Source: Fulvivirga imtechensis AK7 (lineage in GTDB: Bacteria > Bacteroidota > Bacteroidia > Cytophagales > Cyclobacteriaceae). From it: a stretch of DNA of 64,000 nt. Positions within the stretch are counted from its first letter, which is position 1. Each line of letters starts with the position of its first letter. The position numbers and the translations under genes are program-made. The notes under the pieces were generated by a model, which was given only the letters and a program-made list of their open reading frames with translations, made no database searches and was not told the origin of the DNA. Positions 16,637-26,062 of the stretch are shown piece after piece. Location of the stretch: assembly GCF_000331535.1 (NCBI RefSeq), contig NZ_AMZN01000006.1, forward strand, positions 62,001-126,000. Direction: 5' to 3'.

Positions 16637-19153
16637 ATGGCTGAAGGAGCAAATGAGAATATCATTCCTATTAATATAGAGGATGAAATGCGTGGAGCCT
16701 ACATAGATTATTCTATGTCGGTTATTATTTCCCGGGCACTGCCGGATGTGCGTGACGGATTAAAGCCTGTACACAGACGGATCCTTTATGGAATGCTCGA
16801 ACTTGGAGTAAACTATAACAAACCTTATAAGAAGTCGGCAAGGATAGTAGGGGAAGTGTTGGGTAAGTACCACCCACATGGAGACATCGCAGTATACGAT
16901 ACTATGGTACGTATGGCGCAACCATGGTCGTTACGATACCCTCTGGTTGACGGTCAGGGTAACTTTGGATCGATAGACGGAGACTCCCCGGCTGCCATGA
17001 GGTATACAGAAGCCAGATTGAAGCGGATAGCAGAAGAAATGCTTACGGATATCAACAAAAATACTGTTGATTTTCAGCCTAACTTTGACGATTCCTTAAA
17101 AGAGCCAACTGTATTGCCTGGTAAATTACCAAACCTGCTGTTAAACGGAGCTTCAGGTATTGCAGTAGGTATGGCTACTAATATGGCGCCTCATAATCTC
17201 TCTGAGGTGGTTGATGGTATTGCTGCCTATATCGATAACAACGAAATAACAGTAGCCGAGCTAATGGAACACATCACTGCCCCGGATTTTCCTACAGGGG
17301 GTATTATTTATGGCTACAGTGGAGTGAAAGATGGTTTTGAAACAGGCCGCGGACGGATTGTAATGCGGGCAAAAGCTGAGTTTGATACCACCAGCACCGG
17401 CAGAGAGCAGATCATCGTGACGGAGATCCCCTACATGGTGAACAAAGCCAGCATGATCGAAAAGACGGCTGCTCTTGTTAATGAAAAGAAAATTGATGGT
17501 ATTTCGGATATCAGAGATGAATCTGACCGAAATGGATTGAGGATTGTATATGATCTGAAAAAGGATGCAATTCCTAATATTGTACTTAATCATTTATATA
17601 AATATACTCAACTCCAGTCTTCTTTTGGGGTCAACAACATAGCCCTGGTAAAAGGCAGACCACAGACCCTTAACCTTAAGGATCAGATCAAACACTATGT
17701 TGATCATCGCCACGAGGTGGTGATAAAGAGGACGGAATTTGAGCTGGATGAGGCAGAAAAGAGGGCCCACATCCTGGAAGGTTATCTGATAGCGCTGGAT
17801 AATCTTGATGAGGTGATAGACCTGATCAGAAAATCAAAAGATCCGGATGAGGCGAAAGATGGGCTGATCAAAAAGTTTGAACTTTCGGAGATCCAAGCCA
17901 AGGCCATCCTGGAAATGAGACTTCAGAGGCTGACAGGACTTGAAAGAGATAAGATCCAGAAGGAATATGAAGAAGTACAGGCTTTGATCACAGACTTAAA
18001 AGACATCCTTGCAAATGAAGACAGAAGGATGAATATCATTAAAGATGAGCTGTTGCAGTTGAAAGAACGCTATGGCGATGAAAGAAGAACTGAAATTGTA
18101 CACAGCGCAGACGACCTTTCTGTCGAGGATATGATCCCCAACGATGAGATGGTGATCACCATTTCACATCAGGGATACATCAAAAGGTCACCTCTGGTAG
18201 AGTATAGAACGCAAAGCAGGGGAGGTGTAGGTTCCAGAGGAGTGAGTACCAAAGATGATGACTTCACAGAGCACCTGTTTATTGCTAGGGCGCATAATTA
18301 TTTGTTGATATTTACAGCATTCGGAAAAGTATTCTGGAAAAAAGTATACGGTATACCGGAAGGTAGCAAAACCTCTAAAGGAAGGGCTATTCAGAACCTG
18401 ATCAACATTGAGCCGGGTGATAAAGTACGTGCCGTGATCAACGTGGAGAGCCTGACCGATGAGAAGTATGTTGATAATAATTTTGTAATGATGTGTACTG
18501 AAAATGGTACCATTAAAAAAACGTCACTTAAAGCATACTCGAGGCCGCGTCAGAACGGCATTAATGCCATTACTGTGAGAGATGGCGACCGGTTGCTGGA
18601 TGTCAAATTGACCAATGGCGATAACCATATTGTAATAGCCAAACGAAACGGTAAGGCCATACATTTTCATGAATCTGACGTACGCCCTATGGGTAGAACG
18701 GCTTCAGGAGTTCGTGGCGTGACACTGGAAAGTGCAGATGATCGTGTAGTGGGTATGGTTTGTATCAGCAGAGAGGAATCTAACCTGCTGGTAGTGTCTG
18801 AAAAGGGGTACGGAAAGCGCTCTCTTGTCGAGGACTATAGGATCACGAAAAGAGGTGGTAAAGGGGTGAAAACCATCAATGTTACGGAAAAAACTGGCAA
18901 GCTTGTTGCAATTAAGGAGGTAGTAGACTCTGACGATCTGATGATCATCAACAGGTCTGGTATTACTATCAGGCTGGCGGTGAGTGGCTTGCGGGTGATG
19001 GGTAGAGCCACACAAGGTGTTAAGCTGATCAGGCTTAATGAAAATGACGAGATATCATCGGTGGAGAAAATAGAGAAAATAGAAACTGAAGATGAGGAGG
19101 AGAATCTACAAAACCCATCAGAGGAAGCTCCTGATAACGAAGAAAAAGCATAA
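16637..19153 (+). CDS. gyrA: DNA gyrase subunit A
   Basis: An 838-residue type IIA topoisomerase subunit that breaks and rejoins DNA to introduce negative supercoils with GyrB. The catalytic Tyr123 lies in AAMRYTE. The quinolone-resistance-determining region is [19 protein letters not shown], in which Ile84 replaces the Ser at E. coli position 83 while the Asp equivalent to 87 (Asp88) is kept. The C-terminal half contains the beta-pinwheel repeats ([10 protein letters not shown], the GyrA box-like segment near residue 535, then further IRGV/RGGKGVK-type blades) and ends in an acidic tail rich in Glu. A TPR protein follows 26 bp downstream and probably shares the transcript. Confidence 0.97.
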   Translation: MAEGANENIIPINIEDEMRGAYIDYSMSVIISRALPDVRDGLKPVHRRILYGMLELGVNYNKPYKKSARIVGEVLGKYHPHGDIAVYDTMVRMAQPWSLRYPLVDGQGNFGSIDGDSPAAMRYTEARLKRIAEEMLTDINKNTVDFQPNFDDSLKEPTVLPGKLPNLLLNGASGIAVGMATNMAPHNLSEVVDGIAAYIDNNEITVAELMEHITAPDFPTGGIIYGYSGVKDGFETGRGRIVMRAKAEFDTTSTGREQIIVTEIPYMVNKASMIEKTAALVNEKKIDGISDIRDESDRNGLRIVYDLKKDAIPNIVLNHLYKYTQLQSSFGVNNIALVKGRPQTLNLKDQIKHYVDHRHEVVIKRTEFELDEAEKRAHILEGYLIALDNLDEVIDLIRKSKDPDEAKDGLIKKFELSEIQAKAILEMRLQRLTGLERDKIQKEYEEVQALITDLKDILANEDRRMNIIKDELLQLKERYGDERRTEIVHSADDLSVEDMIPNDEMVITISHQGYIKRSPLVEYRTQSRGGVGSRGVSTKDDDFTEHLFIARAHNYLLIFTAFGKVFWKKVYGIPEGSKTSKGRAIQNLINIEPGDKVRAVINVESLTDEKYVDNNFVMMCTENGTIKKTSLKAYSRPRQNGINAITVRDGDRLLDVKLTNGDNHIVIAKRNGKAIHFHESDVRPMGRTASGVRGVTLESADDRVVGMVCISREESNLLVVSEKGYGKRSLVEDYRITKRGGKGVKTINVTEKTGKLVAIKEVVDSDDLMIINRSGITIRLAVSGLRVMGRATQGVKLIRLNENDEISSVEKIEKIETEDEEENLQNPSEEAPDNEEKA

Positions 19154-19179
19154 CTTTATATTAAACAGAACAATAGATT

Positions 19180-20364
19180 ATGAAACGAATCATTTTATTA
19201 CTGGCTGCTTGTGCTATAGCCGGATATTCTTTCGGGCAGAAGAAGCCTAAAATTAATCAGGCTGAAAAGGCCAGAAGTGAGGGAAATCTGGGAGAGGCCA
19301 AGGAGATAATCGATGCCGCCATAGAGCATGAAAAAACCAAAGATGATGGCAAAACCTGGTACTACAGAGGTTTGATCTATGCTTCATTGGATACCACAAC
19401 AAATCCTCAGTATCAAAACCTGGCTCAAGACCCATTAAAAATTGCCATGGAGTCTTTTGCAAAAGCAGATGAATTAAATAAAGGAAACAGTGATTATTAT
19501 ATTTCAGATGCTAATGGCCTACCTCTTTTGAAGAGCCAGCAGTTGCAGACCCTTTGGGGACACTACCTCAACAAAGGGGTAGAGAATTATCAGGCTCAAA
19601 AGACAAATGACGCAGTGAAATTCTTTACTAAAACGCAGTACGTAATGCCTGAAGATACTACAGGCTTCATTTATGCAGGTCTTGCTGCTCAGTCGGGTAA
19701 AGATTTCAAAACTGCTGCGGAGAATTATTACAAACTGATCAATGACCTCGATTACCATAGCCCGGATATTTACAATTCGCTGATATATATCGAAGGTACA
19801 GTCAATGAAAATCCGGAGAAAGCACTGGGACTGATACGTCAGGCCAAGAAGCAATTTCCTGAAAACCTGGATTTTGCAAAAGCTGAGATCAATGCACTCA
19901 TTCAGTTAGATAAGGTTGATGAGGCTAAGAATGAGCTTGAGGCGGCTATTGCCAAGGAACCGGATAATTCTAATTTGTACTTTACATTAGGTGTAATGCA
20001 AGAGGAATTGGGTAATAAGGGCGAGGCTAAAGAAGCATATAAAAAAGCTGTTGACCTGGATCCTAAAAACTTCAATGCTACGTTTAACCTTGCCGTTATT
20101 AACTATAACGAGGCTGTTGAGCTTATTAAGAAAAAGAACAACCTGGGTATAACAGCCGCTGACTTGAAAAAGGCGAAGGACATGCAGGTCGAGATAAATG
20201 AAAAATTGAAGGCCGCCCTGCCTTATTGGGAAAAGATATTGGAGCTTGAGCCTCAGAACAGAACAGCCCTGGAGTCGCTACAGTACAGCTATAGCCAACT
20301 CAAAATGAATGAAAAGGCGCTGGAGGTAACTGAAAAGCTTGAAGCTCTGGATGACGAAGGCTGA
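19180..20364 (+). CDS. Periplasmic tetratricopeptide-repeat protein
   Basis: A 394-residue exported protein. The signal peptide (1-19, ending YSFGQ) precedes TPR motifs at about 30-75, 130-165 and 225-300 (NSNLYFTLGVMQEELGNKGEAKEAYKKAVDLDPKNFNATFNLAVINYNEA). It probably mediates protein contacts in the periplasm. It follows gyrA by 26 bp and precedes a strong terminator, so it is most likely cotranscribed with gyrA. No enzymatic motif is seen. Confidence 0.85.
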   Translation: MKRIILLLAACAIAGYSFGQKKPKINQAEKARSEGNLGEAKEIIDAAIEHEKTKDDGKTWYYRGLIYASLDTTTNPQYQNLAQDPLKIAMESFAKADELNKGNSDYYISDANGLPLLKSQQLQTLWGHYLNKGVENYQAQKTNDAVKFFTKTQYVMPEDTTGFIYAGLAAQSGKDFKTAAENYYKLINDLDYHSPDIYNSLIYIEGTVNENPEKALGLIRQAKKQFPENLDFAKAEINALIQLDKVDEAKNELEAAIAKEPDNSNLYFTLGVMQEELGNKGEAKEAYKKAVDLDPKNFNATFNLAVINYNEAVELIKKKNNLGITAADLKKAKDMQVEINEKLKAALPYWEKILELEPQNRTALESLQYSYSQLKMNEKALEVTEKLEALDDEG

Positions 20365-20389
20365 TAGTTCCTTCAAAAACAATTAAAGG

Positions 20390-20431
20390 AGAGGCCGTTT
20401 TAAGATAACTTTTGAGACGGCCTCTTTTTTT
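20390..20431 (+). terminator. Rho-independent terminator of the gyrA operon
   Basis: AGAGGCCGT (20390-20398) pairs with ACGGCCTCT (20417-20425) around an AT-rich loop and runs into a seven-base T tract. Confidence 0.85.
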
Positions 20432-20581
20432 ATGATGCCAGTTGCTGCTCCGATTACCTGCGTACGTCAATCATACCAGATATTGTACTTAACCAATTGA
20501 TGTTTTTTAATCAGACACATGCCAAGATGTGGCGTTTTTTTCTTATATTGTAAGAATGATTAATTCTGTAAATGGTTAGTT

Positions 20582-20977
20582 ATGAATAAGTTGGGGTTAT
20601 TTCTGGTAGGAATCATATTACTCGCATGTAAGCCTCAAACGGCTCAGCAGGTACAAACAGACGATGAGGTCAGGCTTGTTGAGATTAATGAGTTCAGAGC
20701 GTTGCTGAAGGAAAAGGAGGTACAGCTTATAGATGTACGCACAGTTCATGAATTTGAGCTGGGAAGTATACCAGGGGCGGTCAATATCAACTATTGGGAT
20801 AAAGACTTTGCAGACCGGCTGAATGAATTCGATAAAGAAAAGGCGATTGCCGTATATTGTGCCGCCGGGCTGCGCAGCGCTCAAGCCGCAGTTAAACTTA
20901 AAGCGCTGGGCTTTAAAGAGGTCTATGACCTGGACGGAGGTCTCAGGGCATGGCACACACGCCCTGTTGTCGAATAG
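20582..20977 (+). CDS. Rhodanese-domain lipoprotein
   Basis: A 131-residue protein with a lipoprotein signal (LLAC, lipidated Cys16) and one rhodanese domain (about 30-128). The active-site loop is CAAGLRS with Cys93, and the DVRTVHEFELGSIPGAVNI signature is complete. Active-site size suggests sulfurtransferase or persulfide handling on the periplasmic face of a membrane. It stands alone after the gyrA operon terminator and faces the convergent sulfotransferase 27 bp away. Confidence 0.9.
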   Translation: MNKLGLFLVGIILLACKPQTAQQVQTDDEVRLVEINEFRALLKEKEVQLIDVRTVHEFELGSIPGAVNINYWDKDFADRLNEFDKEKAIAVYCAAGLRSAQAAVKLKALGFKEVYDLDGGLRAWHTRPVVE

Positions 20978-21004
20978 CATTTATCCACTTCTTCCGGCTT
21001 ACGA

Positions 21005-21940
21005 CTACTTCAACCAGTGAGAAAGGTCCTTATTTAGTAGGGTAGAAAGTTTGTCTACATCTTCTTTAAAATATTGAACAAGCCGTTGTTTTGATTGATC
21101 ATCAATGGACTGTTTCTGCAGGTTTCGTTTTGAAAGATTATAAACTATTTTTCTTCTGGCATTCTCAGGCAGCACAGCACGGATAAGCGGTCTGAAGAAG
21201 GTCTTTAAACTATTTTCTCTGGATAACAATCTGTTCAGTATCTTCACTTTTGGAACCCCGGACATGTTGTATTGTACTTCCGTATCGATCTGTACGGTAC
21301 TGTCTACTTCAAGAAAGTCAAATATTTGCTTAAACACCTTGTCAGGATTCTTATAGAGGTCTTCATTCAGAAGAACCAGGACGTCATCAAAATTATCAAG
21401 ATAAGCCTTGACACTATCGTGGAAAAGGCTGCATTCCGTATAGTGATACAGTGGGTCCCACCCATCTGCTATCCGGTTTTTCTCTTCATTTAGAGCCTTT
21501 TCAAAAGGTAATGGTTCCCTTTCATCTCTGACCAGGTGCTGGTAAGCCGAAAAAGTTCTTTTTACCGGGTCTCTGAGCACTATAACTATTTTTGGAGACC
21601 CCAGGTATTTTTTAATAACCGGAATGACATCATTATAATAATAGATCGTATCTGCACTGGCTTCACCTATAGCCTTCTGCGTAGCATTTTTAAACAGATC
21701 AACATAGTCGTCATAGTTTTTAATATACCATGCTTCCACTTCATGTGATTTTATACCTCTCAACGGAAATTTGACTACCTGACTTGTAAGAAACCTGGGC
21801 TCCTTGGCTTCGCTGATGAAGATATCCGGGTGTTGCTTCAGGTATTCACTTAGTGAGGTGGTACCACATTTTGTAGCGCCAATGATCAGAAAGTTGGGTA
21901 GTACAGGGGTATCAGTCATTTTATTATTTTTTTCTAACAT
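21005..21940 (-). CDS. Sulfotransferase domain protein
   Basis: A 311-residue PAPS-dependent sulfotransferase of the heparan/chondroitin type. The 5'-phosphosulfate loop is GATKCGTTSL (21-30) and the 3'-phosphate site is VIVLRDPVKRTFSAYQH. It transfers sulfate to a carbohydrate or lipid hydroxyl. The gene starts inside the end of the upstream GT-C-like gene (17 bp overlap), so the two are translated together, and sulfation of a surface glycan built by this locus is the simplest reading. Met8 (21919) is an alternative start. No PAPS-synthesis genes are in the window. Confidence 0.9.
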   Translation of the reverse strand: MLEKNNKMTDTPVLPNFLIIGATKCGTTSLSEYLKQHPDIFISEAKEPRFLTSQVVKFPLRGIKSHEVEAWYIKNYDDYVDLFKNATQKAIGEASADTIYYYNDVIPVIKKYLGSPKIVIVLRDPVKRTFSAYQHLVRDEREPLPFEKALNEEKNRIADGWDPLYHYTECSLFHDSVKAYLDNFDDVLVLLNEDLYKNPDKVFKQIFDFLEVDSTVQIDTEVQYNMSGVPKVKILNRLLSRENSLKTFFRPLIRAVLPENARRKIVYNLSKRNLQKQSIDDQSKQRLVQYFKEDVDKLSTLLNKDLSHWLK

Positions 21941-23534
21941 AAACTTCTATATAAGAATCTTCAGGTATGCGTGGGGCCGGAAAGGTATCATCAAGTTCAT
22001 AATGATCTTGTATACAATCCCTTACCTCTGGGGGATAAAACCTGTTCAGCTTCGGAATTGTTTCAAAAAATATAAGATCAAACTGCTCATCGGCTATCTG
22101 TAAACAAGTATTTTGGCTTTCTCTGTCAAAAAATGCCACATTGCGATGAAACCACAGCGGTTGATCTTCACCCGAAAGAGGCGTGTAGCCCAGTTCGTAA
22201 GCCAATTGTGTAAGTTCTGACATATTGAGTACTTTCAGGTCTGCTTTTCCTGCCCATTGTTCCTTCAATCGCTTAATACCTTTAATAGTGGCTTCAGGTA
22301 AATATACATTATCCAATGACTTAAAAGGTGTGCGCTTCCAGTCTGACCGATCGGTTTTCTCCTCTTTGTCTTTTATGATCCAGGTCCTTTTGGTAACATA
22401 GTTGTAATCTACCTCCTGCTTTATGCCTAAAGTGCGTTCCATTATTCTCTTGCCGTAACGCCAGTAGTCATGCGACCAGAGAAAGAAGATCAATAGCAAA
22501 AGCGAGCCAAATACCCAGCTTTTTCTCACCTCAAGGTGTCGAATCTGAGAAAGTATGAATACAAAAACAAAACTGTGGTAGTAATAATGTGCATTGGCTG
22601 GGATATACGTAGTTACTTGTGCCAGTAGAGGCTGTATTAAGAGCGCAAGAATGAATAATGAAAAATTTAATTGTACTCTATCCTCAATTAATGCCTTTAT
22701 TCCCCCCTGCGATATTTTTATTAACAAACTAATAATAATCCCTGTGATATAGAGCCTTAAGATCAGAGAAGATTCTTTAAAAGCATCGTCCATGTAGTCA
22801 AAAATTGCTATCCTTGAAGAGTGGGGCGCCTGGCCATAATTAAACCAATATGTAAATTCATAAGATAATAGCGGAGAGATGATTATAATTGCAAAAAAAA
22901 TAAAAGAAGCAAGAAATATTAATGTACTTCTAAACTCCCTGTCTATTACATTGTTAATAATCAACAAGGTAAGGGCGATGATAAGTCCCAGACCACCAAT
23001 ATCTTGCTTAGTGAATACCGATAGAAAGATGAAAAAACCGGCAGCAATTAATTTATATAAAGCGTATTTGTCACGCTTCAATATACCGCTTATGAGAAAG
23101 GCGAGTCCAATTAATTCATAAACAAAAACAGTATGGTTGTACCAGGGCCAAAAATTTATAAATACATAAGACAGACAGAAAAATATTACCCCCAGAACCC
23201 TGATAGGGGGAGCAACCTTGAAAGTTCTGAGAATGGAGCTAAAAGCAACTATAGACAATGCATTGATAAAAACCTGCGCCTTTATAAGAGAGGACATGAA
23301 AGGGCCGAATATTTTAAAAAAAAGGCCTGGGATAATCCAGAAACCGTAGCCCAGAGGCATACCGAAGTCCCGAAAAGGCAACTGGCCAAGGTACATCCTA
23401 TAGGCGCCATCCCAGGCGAGATATAAGTTAATTTTATATGGAAAAGTGGCAAAAAGAGGAATACTGCAAAATATTACGGCTATTAAAATTTCTGCAATGC
23501 TTAATTCCTTGTCTTTTAAGAAATATTTAAACAT
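21924..23534 (-). CDS. Polytopic membrane glycosyltransferase, GT-C-like
   Basis: About 536 residues with roughly ten membrane helices in the first 390 residues, then a soluble C-terminal domain. The first periplasmic loop carries LAWDGAYRMYLGQLPFRDFG, whose Asp residues fit the acid position of GT-C enzymes that use polyprenyl-phosphate sugars. Specific family is not recognised. A GTG start at 23555 is possible; the ATG at 23534 is preferred. It is divergent from the second GT-C-like gene with almost no space between them and precedes the sulfotransferase. By context it would use a lipid-linked pentose made by the facing operon, which is inference. Confidence 0.75.
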   Translation of the reverse strand: MFKYFLKDKELSIAEILIAVIFCSIPLFATFPYKINLYLAWDGAYRMYLGQLPFRDFGMPLGYGFWIIPGLFFKIFGPFMSSLIKAQVFINALSIVAFSSILRTFKVAPPIRVLGVIFFCLSYVFINFWPWYNHTVFVYELIGLAFLISGILKRDKYALYKLIAAGFFIFLSVFTKQDIGGLGLIIALTLLIINNVIDREFRSTLIFLASFIFFAIIIISPLLSYEFTYWFNYGQAPHSSRIAIFDYMDDAFKESSLILRLYITGIIISLLIKISQGGIKALIEDRVQLNFSLFILALLIQPLLAQVTTYIPANAHYYYHSFVFVFILSQIRHLEVRKSWVFGSLLLLIFFLWSHDYWRYGKRIMERTLGIKQEVDYNYVTKRTWIIKDKEEKTDRSDWKRTPFKSLDNVYLPEATIKGIKRLKEQWAGKADLKVLNMSELTQLAYELGYTPLSGEDQPLWFHRNVAFFDRESQNTCLQIADEQFDLIFFETIPKLNRFYPPEVRDCIQDHYELDDTFPAPRIPEDSYIEVYVRKK

Positions 23535-23561
23535 TTTAACATTTTTTATAATCACAATTAG

Positions 23562-25172
23562 TTGATAACTTACAGCAAAATAATAAAACTCAGACTCTTG
23601 AAACTAGTAAAGCCGACAAATAAATTATATGTTTATTTGACAGCATTCTTTTTAGTGCAAATCATGCTCATTGCTTTTTATCCTGCTAACCGTACGGAAG
23701 TAGACGATGGTTTTTGGTATGCAGCAGGAATTAGGGATGAGCCTTACCTCAAATTGTTTAATCCACGGTTTTTCCTGTTCCTCCCTCTCTTTAAAGCCCT
23801 TTATGAATTGGTGAGCCTGACAGGGTTGAGAATAGACGCCTATCATTTTATGTGTGCGGTGAGCATGATCTTTGCCGGGTTGACCTTAGTGCTTTTGTAT
23901 GATATACTTCGTCAATACATGCATTTTAAAACGAAGACAGCATTTTTTATTGTCGCTTTGCTTGCTATATCCTATCAATTCTGGAGGTATTCTGTTGAGG
24001 CAGAAGTATATGTTTTATCGATGTTTTTGATTGTGCTTATTCTTAAGCTATGTTTAAAACTAAAAGAGAGTGCATCATGGCATCATGTGTTGCTGCTATG
24101 TATTCTTGGTGCATTTACCACACTACTTTACAAGCCGAATTTTATCCCGCTGTATGCCGTATTTCCAGCTATTTTCCTTTATTACAAAAGATATAAAGCT
24201 TTTATTGTATATTATGCTTTGAGCGCTGTCTTTATTGTTGGCAGCTTTTTTATAGTGTACCTGCAGTTGCCTGAAGAAGGCACATTTCTTACATATCTTT
24301 TCGGGGGCACAAATCATCCCGTTGGCAATCCGGCCGTGTCTGTTTTAGTGATCACCTCCAACATACTTTCCCTCATGTGGATATTTGGTTTCGAAGAGGC
24401 CACCACCTTCATCATTGACAAATTTCCCCATAAGGTTATTCAGGAAGAACTATTTCTTGCCCAGCAGATAGGCAGAGAAAAATATTTGCTTTTAGGGGTG
24501 TTGTGCCTTCTGGCGCTGCTGTTTATTATCTTGGTAGTAAATGCAATCAGAAGAAGAGATGTCTTTAAGATGGGGAGGTTCCGGATACTGGCGATAATGG
24601 CGCTTTGGGTTTTGGTATACGGAGGATTTCTATTGCTAATGGACCCTACATCAAACGAACCATGGCTTATGCTCCAAATTCCAATACTTGTGTTTTTTGG
24701 AGCGATCCTGATAGAGCCTTTGTCTAAGAGTCTGCAGTGGATAGCTCCCACATTCCTGGTGTTGGTTTTTATTAACAATACTGTAGGAGGGATGAACCTA
24801 CTCCGCCAACTGGACTATGACTACTATTATAAAAAATCCGAGTGGCTTATAAATAATGCCACGGGTGATGATTATATTATTTCATACGGCCCGATGTCTT
24901 TCATTCGATATCTGAGGTATTATACTGATGCAGAAATTCTCAATATGGAAGAGGGGCAGGGCAGGGCTTTGACAGTTTTAAAAACTCCGGAAAAAGTTTC
25001 AGGTGAAATATACCTGTCAGAAAACATTTTTCACCCTCCACCTGCTATTATGTACAGGTCGCAAGTCAATGTGGTATCACTTTTTAAACTCTATGAAGAA
25101 AAGGGATATAGGACTGAATTGATATCCGGGGAAGGTGATAGATTTGCTACATATAAATTGATAATGAAATAA
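23562..25172 (+). CDS. Polytopic membrane glycosyltransferase, GT-C/DUF2723-like
   Basis: About 536 residues with some ten to twelve membrane helices and a soluble tail. Early acidic residues (TEVDDGFWYAAG) occupy the catalytic-loop position of GT-C transferases, and RYSVEAEVYVLSMFL resembles the DUF2723 motif. It opens an operon with the polyprenyl-phosphate pentose genes: its stop ends one base before the next ATG. A donor relationship is therefore likely, making this a candidate arabino- or ribofuranosyltransferase. The TTG at 23562 is the earliest start and has little support; the true start may lie up to about 20 codons further in. Confidence 0.75.
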   Translation: MITYSKIIKLRLLKLVKPTNKLYVYLTAFFLVQIMLIAFYPANRTEVDDGFWYAAGIRDEPYLKLFNPRFFLFLPLFKALYELVSLTGLRIDAYHFMCAVSMIFAGLTLVLLYDILRQYMHFKTKTAFFIVALLAISYQFWRYSVEAEVYVLSMFLIVLILKLCLKLKESASWHHVLLLCILGAFTTLLYKPNFIPLYAVFPAIFLYYKRYKAFIVYYALSAVFIVGSFFIVYLQLPEEGTFLTYLFGGTNHPVGNPAVSVLVITSNILSLMWIFGFEEATTFIIDKFPHKVIQEELFLAQQIGREKYLLLGVLCLLALLFIILVVNAIRRRDVFKMGRFRILAIMALWVLVYGGFLLLMDPTSNEPWLMLQIPILVFFGAILIEPLSKSLQWIAPTFLVLVFINNTVGGMNLLRQLDYDYYYKKSEWLINNATGDDYIISYGPMSFIRYLRYYTDAEILNMEEGQGRALTVLKTPEKVSGEIYLSENIFHPPPAIMYRSQVNVVSLFKLYEEKGYRTELISGEGDRFATYKLIMK

Positions 25173-26057
25173 ATGAAACAGGTTGGCGCGATAATCAAAC
25201 TCATCCGCGTAAAGCAATGGGTTAAGAATAGCTTTTTGTTCATACCGATATTTTTTGCCGGTGAAATATTTGATACCGATAAGTTACTTGCGGTATTTAT
25301 AGGCTTTTGTATCTATAGCATTACAGCCAGCGCAGTATATATATTAAATGATATTAAAGATGTTGAATTGGATAGGGTTCACCCGGAGAAGTCCAAGAGA
25401 CCAATAGCTTCAGGCGCTGTTAGCATACCCTTAGCCTATACTCTTTTTACGATTTTTCTGCTGGCCAGCCTTTCTCTGAGCTTCATCATCGATATCCATT
25501 TCTTTTATATTATATTAACTTATCTGTTAATAAACCTCGGCTACAGCGCAGGTCTCAAGCAGATATCCATACTTGACCTGATGCTGGTGTCTGTCGGGTT
25601 TGTCCTTCGTGTGATGGCTGGCGGTATTATAGCGGATGTCTGGGTGTCGCATTGGTTGGTGATCATGATATTTCTTTTGTCTTTATTCATCGTATTGGCC
25701 AAGCGGAGGGATGACCTTATTGAATCAAAAAACTCCGGTAAAGTTTTGAGGGTAGCCAGTCAAAAATATAACCTGGACTTTGTACACTCGATCCTGACCA
25801 TGCTTTCGGCAATTGTTGTCACAGCATATATTATGTACACCTTGTCTGACGATATTCAAAGGCAGTTTGATACAGAACATTTATATCTAACCAGTATTTT
25901 TGTAGTGGCGGGGGTGATGCGGTATATTCAAATAACTATAGTAGAAAATAATAGCGGCTACCCCACAAAGATCTTATATTCGGACAGGTTTATTCACTTT
26001 ACTCTTATTGGGTGGGCGCTGAGCTTTTTCCTGATCATATATATTTTAAAGGCTTAA
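25173..26057 (+). CDS. UbiA-family polyprenyl-phosphate phosphoribosyltransferase (DPPR synthase-like)
   Basis: A 294-residue UbiA-superfamily membrane prenyltransferase with about nine helices. The first Asp-rich motif is NDIKDVELDRVHPEKSKRP and the second region reads LKQISILDLMLVSVGFVLR, matching the branch that joins phosphoribose diphosphate to a polyprenyl phosphate (Rv3806c in mycobacteria) rather than aromatic prenylation. The product would be polyprenyl-phospho-ribose 5-phosphate. It abuts the upstream GT-C-like gene and is followed at once by DprE1- and DprE2-like genes, which strongly supports this reaction over menaquinone or heme synthesis. Confidence 0.88.
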   Translation: MKQVGAIIKLIRVKQWVKNSFLFIPIFFAGEIFDTDKLLAVFIGFCIYSITASAVYILNDIKDVELDRVHPEKSKRPIASGAVSIPLAYTLFTIFLLASLSLSFIIDIHFFYIILTYLLINLGYSAGLKQISILDLMLVSVGFVLRVMAGGIIADVWVSHWLVIMIFLLSLFIVLAKRRDDLIESKNSGKVLRVASQKYNLDFVHSILTMLSAIVVTAYIMYTLSDDIQRQFDTEHLYLTSIFVVAGVMRYIQITIVENNSGYPTKILYSDRFIHFTLIGWALSFFLIIYILKA

Positions 26058-26062
26058 ATTAT

